From: Collybia mongolica
Lineage: Eukaryota > Basidiomycota > Agaricomycetes > Agaricales > Clitocybaceae
Reading direction: 5' to 3'
NCBI GenBank assembly: GCA_013420905.1
Contig: JAAXNY010000008.1
Location: 682,001-746,000, forward strand
DNA length: 64,000 nt
Shown one piece after another: positions 1-13,499 of the stretch (its first letter is position 1; the number at the start of each line of letters is the position of its first letter). The notes beneath the pieces were generated by a model. That model was not told the DNA's origin. It worked only from the letters and a program-made list of their open reading frames with translations, and did not search any database. The position numbers and the translations under genes are program-made.

Positions 1-3000
1 AGTGTAATTTACTTCTTGTCAATGTCCGTAGGAATAGGGATCGCTGAGCTGGCCATGTCATACGGGATGCGGAGTGCTTTGGATGGCGGAAAAACGGGTC
101 GGCACTCTTTATAAAGAACCGGGGATGGCAATCACCTTTCTATAGTATGTTAAAGTTAGTAATGTTCCCGAGTGATAAGTCTGGTGAAGATCAAAATGGT
201 GAAGATACAGATCGTGCCATCGCTCCGCCCTGGCGATGCCGATCTTGCTCCTCAGATTGACGGAGAAGTAAAACACGTACATCAAACAACCCGACTGGCT
301 ATTTCTTGAAGAACACGAGAAATAGTCTCTGCCGTGTTTTTATAAGATGATCAGCACTCTTTAGGTGGCGAGGATGCCCAGTGAGAAAGGGAAGTTGATG
401 TCGCGCCAGCCACTCTCCTCGTTCATTTTAGTGAAGTTGATGCCGTCTATATATATGACTTACATGACTGAGCAAGGCAACCATTTGATCATACCAGTCC
501 CACCACGCAATTTCCGAAGCTACGTGACTAGGTGGATTATGCTCGCCGGCCCCAGGGAAACCGCGGCATTGCTCCTTTTGTGCACTCGCCACCCATGATC
601 AGACGTGACTATTTCGACGTGAACGATTCTCACAGATGCTTGATTGTTCGCGTTATCTTATCCCCGTTTGACCTCTTCTCCGTGAAACCTTTGCCTAGCC
701 CATGTCATCTTAACCCTACCGGCTCTCACGTCCTTTGGGGGTAGTATCCAATGTTTCTTTGCCATAGCACCCCCTTCTGTGATGTACCCTTGGGTCCGAA
801 ACGGAACCTCGAAGCTGCATTGTGGTGTACTGTCAAGGATGGGCATGGACGTGCTCTTCGTTAACTACCTTATGGGGTAGACCATATAGGTGGAAAACTT
901 CGGTCGCACCCAGCGTAGCATCTTGTGGCGGGGAAGTAGAATGTCGATTTTCTGGGGAGAACTTCGGCCTTGTAGCATAGTTCATTTCCTCCTCACAACT
1001 ATCATTCTCATCTCATCCAACGGGCTCAAGACCTCTTCATTTGCCTCTTCCTCCTACCAACCGATGCTCACAACAACGTACCGCAATCTTCTGTCCACAT
1101 AGTTTCCCTCCTTGCCTCTCGCGTGCTTGTCGCTTTGGGGGGTTTAAAAAATGTAAATTTGCAGTTATTCTCTCGTTCATCCGTCTTTCACTGAAGTATC
1201 GAGTGAATTCCGGGATGATATTGAGTCTTCGGAAGCCACTCGATGTCTAGCCCACGTCAACATCCACCGATTACACTGTCAATATTCGCTCCAGTTGGCG
1301 TTCAATCGGCCCGCACCACCGTTTATGTCTTCGACCGTCAACAAGGCTTGGTAACCTTTGGATTCTCTGTAAAATTCACCTATCTTTAAAGGACCCAACT
1401 TCCTCTTCGTTCCAAGTTCAACAATCCACACTTTCAAAAGGTTCGATGATTGTAAGGCATTCATGAGCATCATAAGAGCGTTCGAGCAAAGGAGTATCAT
1501 ACACGATGTCATTGAAGCAGGGCTGGGGTTTCACTTTCGATGAGCTGGTGAGATACAGCCAAGACGTTCGGCTCACCTAAACTGCGCCCACCAAGCCCAC
1601 TACTGCTCCTGAACTCAACGTATGGTGTTTATTTTCACTGTCCAAAACCTCTTCTAGTGCGTTCTCAAAAATGCAAAATCACAATATCCTGAACGTCATC
1701 ATTGTACTGAATATCGAATGATTCTCTTCATTGGCAGAAGACGTGTATGCTGCATGTACAGGGTGATCTGACTTTGGATTCCATATTCAAGGGGAGTTAT
1801 TTGAGTCTGAGGCTCATCTCGGAGACCGGGGACCACTGTGGAGGGCAATACGAATATTGAGAGGGACCCCAAAAGACTCGGACATGTAGATCGATTTAAA
1901 CGTTAGGCACGCTATTACACTGCGGCAGTGGCATCGCTTTCCCCTCGAAGATAACGTGGTAAAAATGAGGCAGAAAAGGGTAGTTGCTATGACAGTTCAC
2001 CTTGAGTCTATTTCCTTAGCCTTTTGACTGCAAAAAAAAGCTGGCACCGTCGCAGTTTTGGAGGAAGGAATTTTGGAGAAATCTAAAAAGTACTCCAGTA
2101 AAAATTTGAGGGGTGGACTATGTAATTAAATATTTATTTATCTTATGCAACAATAATCAAGAGAAGAACTAAGTAGTATCGCATGACTGTCCATTCTAAA
2201 TCTCGCGCACCTAATTGCACCTAGTCATAATGAACGGAATCTACCGGGCCAATCTCTAGTCTACGAAGGATATCCTTACACAACGTATGGGGAGGCTATG
2301 ACTCATCTATTCACTGAAGCTGTGCAACGGCGGCTCTGTGTGGAGGAAAGACTAATCACATATGTAAGTAACAGCATTCACTCCGCACCGATTCACAACC
2401 ATCAGCAAGATGCTGGCCAGACCCGATAACCTAATATGTGGATGATCGATTGCTGGATCCTGTAGCCCACACAATTACCATTACCAATGTCTTGACGGCA
2501 AGCCTTACCTTAGAGCAAAGTAAGTCTCATTGTAATGTTTTTTAAATACTTAGTTCTAATTTTGTGTCTCCGGGATCGATTTCGGGATCGATGATCTTGC
2601 TCTAGGTATTCTTCCAGAGAAGAATATTTAACCCCGGCGGCATCAACGCAGATTATCATCTTAATTTATATTGGATTTATATATAAAGATTCTCCATATA
2701 TACTTACTGTTTTCAGATGGGTGAAATACATCGAATAAGAAGCTACGGAGCCGCAGGTCACCATGACAGACGTAGGCGACCTCCAACCCATATATGCTCA
2801 TCCTCTGTTGATAATCTCACAGGTCCAGCATGCAATAAAAACGGAAAGCAATGGGCGACGCACTGAAACCTCACTCGGTTCACCACTTCTGTGTCAATCC
2901 ACATGACAGCCGCCGTGAATGAAGTAGGGAAGGCGGACCAACAGGCGCATGGAATGGCACGTGTGACGGCAACATATGCGTATGTGATCCGGGGATGCTA

Positions 3001-5286
3001 TACCAGCTTTCTTAGGACTGACTGATGCACACCGTAAATCAACGCGCATTATGTGACGACATTCGTACTCGACATAGACTTTGTCCTTCATACACTCCCG
3101 TTCGGCAATGGAGGGAAGGAGGGAAGAACTTTCCCTCAGACAAACTGAGTACAACCCTTCAGTCATTCCTGTTTCTACGCAACTAGTCTTTGTTTCGCGT
3201 TTCCTTAATCCCAAGAAATTTTGAAGGTACGAGATGACGTGCTCCGCACCACCTCCGAACTGCTCATCTCTGAATCAGACAACCAGACGACCACACTCCT
3301 CATCTGAATCTTCTTAATGAAAGTTTTTTTTAAGAAAACATCTGATAGGTCACCAGCGACAAGCGTCACACGTTAAACGTTAATTATGGCTAATACATTA
3401 AAAATTATCCGTCTTCAGTTATGATTTATAACTCCCACCAAGGGCTGCGTTGCCGACACGGATCTCATGATGGGAGATCCGTCGCTGTCTGCCGTCGAAG
3501 TTTATGGCCTCTGAGATCTGATTCGTCACCTTTCTTTTGTCAACTAACGCTCAGTTAGGTAAGCCAACCATTTTCTCAATTATCCCTCCACACCTTGTCA
3601 TAAATTCGCAATGTGCAGACATTTATATACATTTCGGTATACTCTCAAACGCCCCTAACAGTGCTCTGTTCTGTGCCCTGAGACGATCGACTTTATTTCC
3701 GTTCCTTCGATCAAACGATAAGGTTTTGGTCACTTCTCTCACTCGGTTGCAATTTTTGGCAATATATTCAAGCCGTGACATCTAACATTTAGGCACCTGT
3801 GCTGCCTTCGGCGCACTTGAGGACTCTCCGCCTAGTCGGTTCCGTCACCATTCTGTGGCATCTATGCAGAGCACAGGATTAGTGCGACGACTTAACTTTT
3901 CAAAATTCTTTGTGTCGTCTTGTCTCTGATGAAGGCTTGACTGAAAAATACAGGAGGGGTCGTGTTATTTTTGGAATCTCGGCTCCAAACTTCTACCCGG
4001 TCATACTCTTCGCACTACATTTCCAGTAACGCACGAACTGTGTCTTGGACAACTTGGCGCTTCTGGGACCCACGGTAGTTCCACCTGTCTGATGCACGTA
4101 CCGCCACATTGATTGTCAACTGTGACTGCTGTGACGGCGGAGCTACTAGTTTGGAGACCTATACTATAGCCTAGTGAGTGAAGATCGACGAAAGTAGCTT
4201 TCGCACAAAGCTCCGATTGTTATGACATTCCAAAGGGATCACCTCACTCAACATGACTTCCAGCCCAAGGCACAAACCCCACCTTTCCCCGACATGAGCA
4301 TACCCACGCTTCTCGTAGTTCGCACAAACAAACTGCTCAGTTGATACATCTGACAACCTTCAGCATACTCGCACCTTTTTCTCTGTATCATCATTTTTGC
4401 TACCAATTGGATTGATACCGACATTCGAACCAGTCTTGACTTGATGCATATTTCTTATTTATGGTATGTGGGTGTGTCCCCACGTCCTGCGTTCTGTGTC
4501 CACGATATCACACGTCTGTTATTTTCCATGCCGAGCGCCGGCAATGCAACACGAAACCTTTAGATCGTCGTGGGACACGCCAGCACTACATTCCCCAAGT
4601 ACACCAATCATCTGCGACCACTCTACATTTATTATCCCGTCCATGCTGAAAACAGATTCAATATCTACACTCTAGAAAAAAAAATGGGCATGGGGACTCG
4701 GAATTCAAATAAATCATTGGTTCTAACTACGTTATCTCCGATAATCTAATCATGAGACTAACAAGGCGCTAGGATCTAAAATATGACTAATTAGCCTAAT
4801 TTTTGACCTGGTTTCGCTTATTCACATGTTCTATATATAAATTCGAAGACTAAGGAGTTGGGAGAACTGCTAGAAGACCAGGACCCCACCAAGAATGTGC
4901 AAATTGTTTTCTCTACAAAATAAAAATCTTTAAATTCTATCGGTACCTTCTAGTAATCAAATAAGCTGATCAAATGCACCTCGATCAACACTATACTCAC
5001 CTTGTAATTTTATGCCTTTGACGAGGGAAATATGCTCTAACCTCAATATTACTGGTATAAATAATAGCAATGAAGCATCTCTCACGCAGTGCGGCGTTGT
5101 CGGACGGACACAAATCGTGGGGTGGATATGCTAAACTTTACTCACATGAGCCGTACGGTGTGAAATATCATTGTCGTATACTACACTAATTAAAATTCGA
5201 AAGAGCCATACTAAGAAACTCCACGAAAACTGGGAGGTGATGTGGAAGGTCGAATAGATTAGACCAACTCTTCCATAACACCAACT
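1..5286. other. Long intergenic region with no supportable gene
   Basis: Only short, unrelated reading frames (about 60-105 codons) occur on either strand, and none shows a recognisable motif, domain or splice-linked continuation. The base composition is mixed and includes AT-rich stretches (for example around 2100-2160, 2640-2720 and 4730-5060). No terminal inverted repeat, long tandem repeat or LTR pair was found by eye. It may be relic transposon or pseudogene sequence too old to recognise. Confidence 0.5.
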
Positions 5287-6567
5287 TTACCCCTCGTACT
5301 GTCCTGGCCCTGTATAAGAATCATAATTATGTTTGTTATGAGTAGTGACCTGGAGCAACAAAGAGAGACCCACATCCAAGCGATCCATGGGTATATCGTT
5401 CGTCCAAACTTCCCTATCGATATTGACAGTGACAGTCGTGTCGTCCCTCCTCGAGCGCGAGCTGAGACCTGGAACCCTCATTCGTTGAGTGGACTCGACA
5501 TAGGTCGGTCCTGAGCTTTCGAGGCGATATGATTTTATGTCATCGGAAGTGTGGTTGCGGCTGTTCACGATGAGCAGCCTGCTATTGAGGGTGGTAAGGA
5601 GTGTGTTCGAGTACAATTTCCCGAGTATTAGGGCGGGTGCTACATGATAATTGTTCTCCGGAAAGGCAAGGAACAAGGCAACATCGACAATTGCTATGGT
5701 CGCTATTGTGTACAATGAGTGTGTCAAGGAATATGAATGTAGTCCAGGCATACCTGTCAGTGAACCAGTCTCAACCGTTAAGCGCATGAGTTTCGTGACC
5801 AATGCTTGTGTAGCCTTGAAACCCGTAGCTTTTCTCGAAAGCTGGAAAAGGAGATAAGTAATAACCTGAACAACATATATACACTCACAAAGTAGACCAT
5901 GAATACCGCGATAATAATATCGCACACGGCGCTTCCAACGAGCCATATCTGCGTTGAAGATAGGCGTAGGATACTATATGAGGACCCGTGTTCGACTTAC
6001 CGTTATACTTGTACGTGCTCGGTCTTGGAGTATTGTTAAGTCACCTAACTGCAGGGCCTGAACCCCGCTTATGATTGCGCTGATGCCTTGCAATAAAGCC
6101 AGCTTCAAGGCCTTCAATAGAGTGTCACTTTTGGCCATTGTTTGGAGTATTCACCAATATTATAGTAATTCGGACAGTATTTGAACCCGATATTGCATGG
6201 ATTTGGCGAGCAAAGTATATTTGAACGGTACAGCTGACTAATCACAGAGTCAGATCCTAGATTGGCCGATAGCTTTCGTGAAGGTATGCGTACCTATGGC
6301 CGTCATCACAGGGCCGTCGAGCCAGGTAAAATGTGGGTCGGTGGCAGCCACAAGATCCCCGAACCCTGCAGCAAAGAATGAAAAAGCGTCGTGGGCAATA
6401 AAGATTGACTGCGCGGTTTCAAGAAGAAATAAGCCATAGACCAAGGCTTTCAGTACAAGGCGATCTCTTGGAAAGGCAACGTAATAGTAATCTTGAGCAA
6501 TGGTAAACTTCAGGTGACAACTCAGAAGATTTGTACGTGGACTATGCACGTACAGCTTTGTACGCAT
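5287..6567 (-). CDS. DUF6534-family seven-helix membrane protein (partial model)
   Basis: This is a member of the large, uncharacterised Agaricomycete family with a C-terminal DUF6534 domain; no function is established. Two exon blocks are clear. The block at 6567-6250 has the mid-family pattern of a YYYVAFPRDR-like segment, then LLETAQSIFIAHDAF, GFGDL and WLDGPVMTAIGTHTF. The block at 5946-5287 carries the hallmark ALVTKLMRLTVETGSLT, then VDVALFLAFPENNYHVAPAL and GKLYSNTLLTTLNSR, followed by a hydrophilic tail of about 90 residues. A short intron probably follows SLT (donor gtatgc, acceptor caatag). The 5' exon and the join between the two blocks are unresolved, so the gene may extend to about 7.0 kb or be defective. 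It is a distant paralogue of the two broken copies at 44-60 kb. Confidence 0.6.
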
Positions 6568-7038
6568 AGACCTCCATAGAGGCTCCAGTTCAGAATGCTG
6601 CCTAAAAGCTGACCGACTGTTATCAAAACTGTGGGTCTGTACAGATGTCTGATACTCACCAGAGGTGCGGTACTATTGCCAACCAGAATTTAAGAGATTA
6701 TAAACCTCGAGAGAAAGTGTACTTTACCTCTTGGCGAGGTCCGAAGGACTGGGGGGTGCTGGGCTGGCCATTTCGAGGCAAAATGGATGCTACACCAGTA
6801 TCTTTCTTAACAAGATCTGGGAGTGATAATCAGTTCTCTCTAAGTGCGCATAAACTGGATGATTTTGAAAGGTGACAAGTCCAATGAGAAATATACCAGT
6901 GATATACATATATGCCATGTGGGGATGAATCTTGCGTGACGTGCCATGCTGTGCTATTAACGAACGATAGGCTTTGTTCATACGCCATGATGGGATCATA
7001 ACAGGGAAAATCGACTTATACATAGACAGGGGTAGCAA

Positions 7039-7982
7039 AGAGGAGCTTGTAGTTATGAAAATTTAGCTACGAAAACTGCTCTGTGCTACCCATTCAGCTA
7101 ACTTTATCCAGTGTGGACAAAAAGAACTTGCCGGACGAATTCTACGACACCTTCAATTGGGTGACACCGATGTCGACCAAAAATACCAGTTTTATATGAT
7201 CGAGGAGGAAGACAATTGGATGATCGTTTCGCAGTCCCGCCAGACAGTTTTCGGTGTCACATAACTGGACGTATGTACATTTGCTCCAAGGGAATGGTTA
7301 AGTTGCAACTTTTGATGTGCTTGTCAATGGTCATGCGCCCATTAGAAGTAAGGCTCGATCTGTCGGGGATATGGTTAAGCCCACAGTATGCCGTTGTTTG
7401 AGGTTTCTAAGCGCCAGATTGATAGCGTCTGGGCATCTCCAAACGCGGGGGATCTATACAACTCGCACAGAAAATGATAGGCTTAATCAGAAGGGGGAGA
7501 ATATTTGATGTCCAGGTCACGTTACGCAGCCGACCTGCCGAACAAAAATAGACTTCCAAATGGGGCATAAACTTCTCTAACGTCCGCCCCTTGCGCTCCT
7601 GTTGGCCGTGTCGTCTGGACTTGACCAAGACAGCCAGATGCTTCCTGCCGATTCCGTTTCCTAGGGGCTTCTCGGTCAGCATGCCATTCTGCACCTTCTT
7701 ATGATGGTGATTGGAATATCAATCCGCGGTCTATTGGCATCTCAACCAAAAGAGAACGAGGGTGGGTCCGTCAAATCTTACCAGCTATTGGAAGGAAACC
7801 CTGGGGGGTTCGAACGGGATTGATTTTGATGTCGCCTGATCAGAAGGTGAGAGTGTGGGACCGGTCCTTCAATCCAACGTCAAGGTAGACTCAACCAAGA
7901 ATGGGTAGAAATCATTTTGATATTCATATCAGCTCTCTCTCGTATAAAAAGACATCTTGGCTAACAATTCGGCCTCAACAAC
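7039..7982. other. Intergenic region upstream of the GMC gene
   Basis: No coding region was recognised. A TATA-like string (cgtataaaaag) lies about 45 bases before the chosen start codon of the downstream oxidoreductase, so the last 100 bases probably hold its promoter. Confidence 0.4.
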
Positions 7983-10595
7983 ATGCCTATTGTTACTGCT
8001 ACAGAATTCATTTCGTCCAAATTCGACTATCTCATCGTAGGAGGCGGCACCGCTGGGCTGACTCTTGCTGCCCGGTACGCGCCAAGGTTATGCTTTTAAA
8101 CCTATTTCCTGACTGTGACACAGGCTCTCTGAAGACCCACACGTCACCGTGGGTGTTATTGAGGCTGGAGTAGATGTTTTCCATACCCCACAAATTGATA
8201 TTCCAGGTGTGCCTTACCGTCGCGATTCTGAACGTGGGCTCACTTGTGCGCACCGACAGGGATGATGGGAAGTTTAATGGGAGATTCTACTTATGATTGG
8301 GGTTTCCCTTCGGTACCACAAAGCCACTCCCACAATAGGGTCGTATTACAACCTCGTGGAAAAGGCCTTGGAGGATCATCTTTGGTGAGATATGATATGC
8401 ATGAGGATGCCTCGGGTGGTGATCTGATGTCGCCGCGTGTTTATAGATCAACTTAATGGCAATGCTCAGGCCCTGCAAAGACGAATTTGATGTCCTCGAG
8501 CGAATGGGCAACAAAGGGTGGAATTGGGAATCCCTTCTCGCATACATGAAGAAGGTTGTTTATCCCTTTTTGCTGGAAGATGCAAACTCATCTTATATTC
8601 CTTACAGAGCGAAACCGCTTTCCCCAGCAAACTTTCCCCAGAAGAGGCCAAAGAATTTGCAGTACCTTCAGACTTTGTTCCTCATGGCACTCAAGGTAAT
8701 ATATCATTGACTGCGGATCGCTTAGTATTAACTGTGTTTTTAACAGGCCCAATCAAGAAGTCATTTCCATTCAGGTGGTCGAAGCTTCAACGCCTCGTAG
8801 TAAACACAGCAGAAGCCCTTGGACTCGAGAAAACATTCAAGACTGTATGTTATTGACGTTGTGTTTCGTACCAAGTGCTCATGATTTGGTTCAGGGTAGC
8901 GGATCCACTATTGGTGTCTCGTCTTCCTTCAACAGTGTGGACCCTCGTACTGCAACGCGCTGCAGTTCGGCTTCAAGTTATTATGAACCTAACGCAGGAC
9001 GCCCGAACCTCCTCGTACTCGCACATGCACACGTCACCAAAGTACGTGATCGATATCCAGTCTGCCTTGTGATTATTATTGAGTCAGGGTTTGTTCAGGT
9101 TATCTTGCAAGCTGAGAACGATGGATCTCAAAGAGCAATTGGTGTGGAATTTTTGAATAACGGTACCCGCTCGTCCGTTGTTGGCGTAAAGAAAGAAGTC
9201 ATTCTCTCAGCTGGTCATACTCAATCCCCCGTTATCTTTGAAAAATTGCTCACATCTCATACAGGGTCCTTCCAAACGCCCCAGGTGCTTGAGCTATCAG
9301 GCATAGGAAATCCCGATATTTTGGCGAAACACGGTATCACCTCTGTCATCAACTTGGCCGGGGTGGGCGAGAACTTGCGTACGGCCTAATAATCACATAT
9401 TTAGGAGTGTCACTGACTTTGAATACTAGAGGATCACGCCACAGTCCAGACCATTGCTGAGATTGATCCAAGCCACGAAACACTTGAGGTCCTCGCTGAT
9501 CCGGAACAGCTCCAGCATCACCTTGGGCTTTAGTATGTTCTTATATTGATGATACAAATTTAACCTTTTGACGGTATGATAGCCAAACTCAGGAGGGACT
9601 GTTCACGACAAGCGCAGCCGTCGGATTTCTGTTCGCATCTGCAGAACATATAGGAACCAAGGAGGAGGTTGCACAATGGCAAGACCAAAGGGATGTTCAC
9701 TCTGCGAAATTCATGGCGGCAATCAGTAACCCCGCGCTGAAGGACGGCCTGAAGAGACAATACGATATACAGAAGAGTTGGTTTTTAGACAGGGAACACC
9801 CCCAAGCCGAGTACTTCTCCTTCCATTTCGTACGTTGGCTGGGCTGTACTGATCATGTTCCTGTATCTTCAGAATAATTTTAGCAACAGGACATTGGCCT
9901 AATGCCGATTTGACCCCGGCTCCAGGGAAGCGATACGTCACCTTGTTCACTGCTCTGTTGCACCCACTGTCCCGTGGAAGCGTCCACATCAACTCTTCGG
10001 ACCCGACCGCTCATCCAGCCATCGATCCCAACTATTTCGGACACGAGGCCGACCTTGATATTTTCGTCGACAGTCTGGAATTGACACTCAAGATTTACCG
10101 GACGCCGCCTTTTGCTGACAGTTTCAAAGACTTCGTAATCCCTAGCTCACAGGCCCTGGAAAGTTTAGGTCAGACCGAAAGAAGGAATTATCTCAAGAGT
10201 TACATCAAGGACAGATGTAGTCCTATCTGGCATCCCGTAGGAACGGCGGCGATGCTGCCTCGTGAACAAGGCGGTGTCGTCGATTCTAACTTGAAGGTAT
10301 ATGGGACGACCAATCTTCGAGTTGTGAGTAATCCATCCATCATCCATTAAGCGTGAAGATGCTCACATGTTCACGCCAGGTTGATGTTTCGGTTCTCCCA
10401 TTGGTCTGTACAATCCACACCCTTTCTGTGCCCACAGCTCATTATATCTTCCAGGAATTATCAACTCATCTCCAAACAACGGCGTATGCCATTGGTGAAA
10501 AGGTACGTCGTATAATGAAAGCAAGCTATCGGTGGTCGCATTGCTGAGACGCCCTTCTTGTTCAGGCTGCTGACATATTCAAGGCTTTGGCTTGA
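7983..10595 (+). CDS. GMC oxidoreductase (aryl-alcohol oxidase / glucose dehydrogenase-like), possibly defective
   Basis: This is an FAD-dependent glucose-methanol-choline family enzyme, which would oxidise an alcohol or sugar substrate. The start at 7983 gives a short leader and then FDYLIVGGGTAGLTLAARLSEDP, the GxGxxG FAD-binding loop. Next comes the GMC signature around 8335-8382 (PRGKGLGGSSL) and, across a 59-bp intron (8383-8441), INLMAMLRPCKDEFD. After a further intron comes KKSETAFPS. Later blocks are ELSGIGNPDIL, GVGENLQDH (rebuilt across the intron before 9430) and the C-terminal catalytic-histidine segment WHPVGTAAMLP near 10230. The last exon (10566-10595) ends AADIFKALA. No signal peptide is evident. 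Two junctions do not join in frame: the donor at about 9533 leaves TA followed by G, a stop, and the exon ending FSFHF near 9829 does not match the phase of the next. This may be a recent pseudogene or may use splice sites I missed. Confidence 0.8.
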
Positions 10596-11614
10596 GCGAT
10601 GTAGAAGTGACGTACTTATAGATAGATCCCCCATTGGTCCTAGAATGTTGTGTTATTGCCTCGCCTGTACCCGCCGTCGATCATAAATAGTATGTTTCCA
10701 CAAAACCAGTTTTCCAGTGGGTTTCGTGTATACGACCCCTCAACAGGCGGTGAACTTGATATGCTGCTTAGGTTCGACTCGATTTCGGTTTAGCCAGCCC
10801 GTATTACCCTGTCACACCAAACCGGCTTCTGTCTGACACCAGCATAGTCGTTTAGTCACAAGAACCGCAACCAGTCCTTTTCCCGTCCAGCACTACGGTC
10901 TCAAGGTGATCAGTAGTTCTGACCACGCTTAGTTCCCACCCCACAAGCCTGCAGCTGCTCCTGGTACCACTTCCGCAACTAGGTTTCCCGCTTTGAGTCG
11001 GCGATACCAAAACTTTGTATATCCCAGAGGAGGGCATTCCAACTTCGCAGGGCCTCCCTAGACAACCATCCGCGGGATACGGGGGCCATGACGAGGGAAG
11101 TGAGACCGAATTTCAAGGGCATTGAGGGGATTAGCTCAGCAGTAATAAGTGCCAGCGTCCTGGCTGTCATGGTGATACCTCTTTCCACCAGATTTGATCG
11201 TGACTGACATTTCGTCCAATCTTCCTGCTCCACACCTTCATAGTGCTCCAGCTAGAGAAACACGGAGGAACACAAAGTATGCATTCACTGGCCATCGGGA
11301 TATCCAAATTTTCGAGACGAAATGAAGGAAGGGATTGCCGACACACGCTGTTTGAATTAGTGAGGTAAAGGGGGGTGGAACTGCGGGCCTGAGGGGTTGT
11401 GGGTGGGTGGTGCGGTGCGATGGATGGTGGGGAGATCCTACCAGGTCGAGAGCTAGCTCATGGACCCGGCAGCCCAATGGGCAGATAGAGCGAGTCCGTG
11501 CTGTGGCCTGAGAACAAAAGCCTATGGTCAGTATACGAACGTTCGAGGATCAGAGACGAACGGAATAGACGTTACCCCATAAGACAGCTTCTGTCCCCTT
11601 CAGTTGCTAGAGAT
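10596..11614. other. Intergenic region
   Basis: No coding region, RNA gene or repeat structure was recognised between the oxidoreductase stop codon and the MITE target site. Confidence 0.4.
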
Positions 11615-11622
11615 GGCTTTGG

Positions 11623-12132
11623 AGGCCCCCGGACGCTCCCATCTACCTTCGGCCGAAATTTTGGGGATTTCAGACCCCAAATTGGCCAAAATCTTCGACC
11701 TAAGATAGGGGATTTGAGAGAAATTTTTTGAAATCTTCGGCCCATTATTGGGGATTTCAGAGCCTCGCAGCCAAAACTTTTTGGGTAATTGTTATGTAAA
11801 TAAATGGTGAGGTTGACGTTTGCGATTCGTAACGTCTGCATCGAGAAGTTGGTTCGGATCACAAGTGGGAAGGAAGTTTGCAAAGAAGGTGAAAAAAAAA
11901 GGCTTTCTCTCAATCGCGTCGAGTCAGGATGGCACCCAGCACTAAAACAGCTGCCCGATTTTTTAACATCTATGTTTGTTTTCTATGTTTGTTTTCTATG
12001 TTTTCCGTATGTTTTATGTTTTAAACATAAACCCCAGCCTGGATAGGGGATTTGAGACCTAAAACATTGGGGATTTGAGACCGATTTTCGGGAAATTTCG
12101 GGCCGAAGGTATATGGGAGCGTCCGGGGGCCT
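11623..12132. mobile_element. hAT-type MITE (510 bp)
   Basis: Imperfect terminal inverted repeats of about 40 bp begin AGGCCCCCGGACGCTCCCAT on the left; the reverse complement of the right end is the same. The element is flanked by an exact 8-bp direct duplication, GGCTTTGG, at 11615-11622 and 12133-12140. An 8-bp target duplication is the hAT hallmark. The interior has five direct copies of GGGGATTTSAGA (S = C or G) and a short tandem run of atgttttctatgttt-like units near 11970-12020. There is no coding capacity, so it is non-autonomous. Confidence 0.85.
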
Positions 12133-12577
12133 GGCTTTGGCCCGAATTCAAAGAAAACAGAATATGGACGTTAGGCCCCAGTTTGAGGTCGAGGGTGCAT
12201 GGGGTCTGTTAGATGATGTTGAAGTTGTACAGCAGGCGGCATCGCGATAAGTCGTTCGCGATCGACACATACACTTGTTGAAGGCGGGTATACGTCGCGG
12301 TTGTACCAGCGCATGTGGGGTGCTGGCTGCGCAATTTTCGCCGCCGAATCCGATCCTGGAAAGGCCACCGTCGACGGTGGGGGGCTGGACGCTGCCAGGG
12401 CGATTAGAATTGGAAGCATCACTTTTCTGGTGACTACACTTTCACCTGAAGACATATTCTGTGATTTGAAGGGGACCTCAAAGGCGATATAGTAGTGATC
12501 GCGCCTTGCAGGGCTCAGCGCGCCGGTCTTGGCTTGCTGAGGATTTGTGGTGAGAAGCTTTCTTCAGCTTAGGAATA

Positions 12578-13201
12578 GGGTCGTACAAAGTTGAACGCAG
12601 ATTCGCAGACGCAGACGCTTTCCCGCATATGCACCGGATTATGTAAGAATTTTTCGAAGTCCGTTTTGTGACACAGTGTGACTTTTAGGATAGCGAGCCG
12701 CGAGCGCATCGAAAGTTTACCCAGCGACACCCCCCACCGCCGTCGCGGTTATTCCACACGGTTCTTACGTATACATTTAACTCTTTATACACAAAATTTG
12801 TTCCCAACTTGACTCTGGGACACGCCAATTAATACCCATCACCTTCGAATGGACGAGATTCTTCACCCCAGAATCTATTCAAAGGCTCCGAAGTTCAAAT
12901 CCGCGCTGAATTTATTCCTACAAATCATAGTCATACTTGTTTACAATCTATAAAGTCTTTTTAGGTGCTCAGGTTCTCATAGAATGACGGAAAAATATTT
13001 CGTGTGATCATCATAGTAAGGTAGGCTCGGGTGATATCCTTGCAAGTAGAGATTGGAGGGATAATCATATTATACTGACTTGAATCCTGATTCCTGACTC
13101 TACAGCGTGACGGAGCGGAGTATAAACTTTCACCTTACATAACGGTGCATATGCGGGAAAGCGTCTGCGTCTGCGAATCTGCGTTCAACTTTGTACGACC
13201 C
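12578..13201. mobile_element. MITE with about 63-bp perfect inverted termini and TA target site
   Basis: The left end starts GGGTCGTACAAAGTTGAACG and the right end is its reverse complement, finishing CTTTGTACGACCC. The match runs inward through the CAGACGCAGACGC and CCCGCATATGCACCG strings, about 63 bases with no mismatch seen. Both ends are flanked by TA (12576-12577 and 13202-13203), as expected for Tc1/mariner-type insertion. It has no transposase. The near-perfect termini suggest a young copy. Confidence 0.8.
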
Positions 13202-13499
13202 TAATTTCTCATGTGTGATTTGTTTGGCTGGGGCCTTTCACACAAATATCATGTGTGACGGAGGGGCTGACGTCAAGCGAATGTTGTTGGACGAGTTGCT
13301 CAACACCCTACATATGTCTAAAACACCCCGCCTACGGATCTCGGAAATGGATACCATAGGACTCGCGCCATACAAGTGTAGGACTACTCGAGGATAGTGC
13401 TAGAAAAGCCAACAGCATACCTACATTCGGGTGCAACGATGCAAAGTCAGCCGGCGACCTCTGTGTTTTTCACGAGGACGAAGATATAGAAGCAAAGCT

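Noticed and set aside
12880..12920. GTTCAAATCC string suggestive of a tRNA T-arm
   Set aside because: No matching acceptor stem, D-arm or anticodon arm could be folded around it, and it lies inside a MITE.
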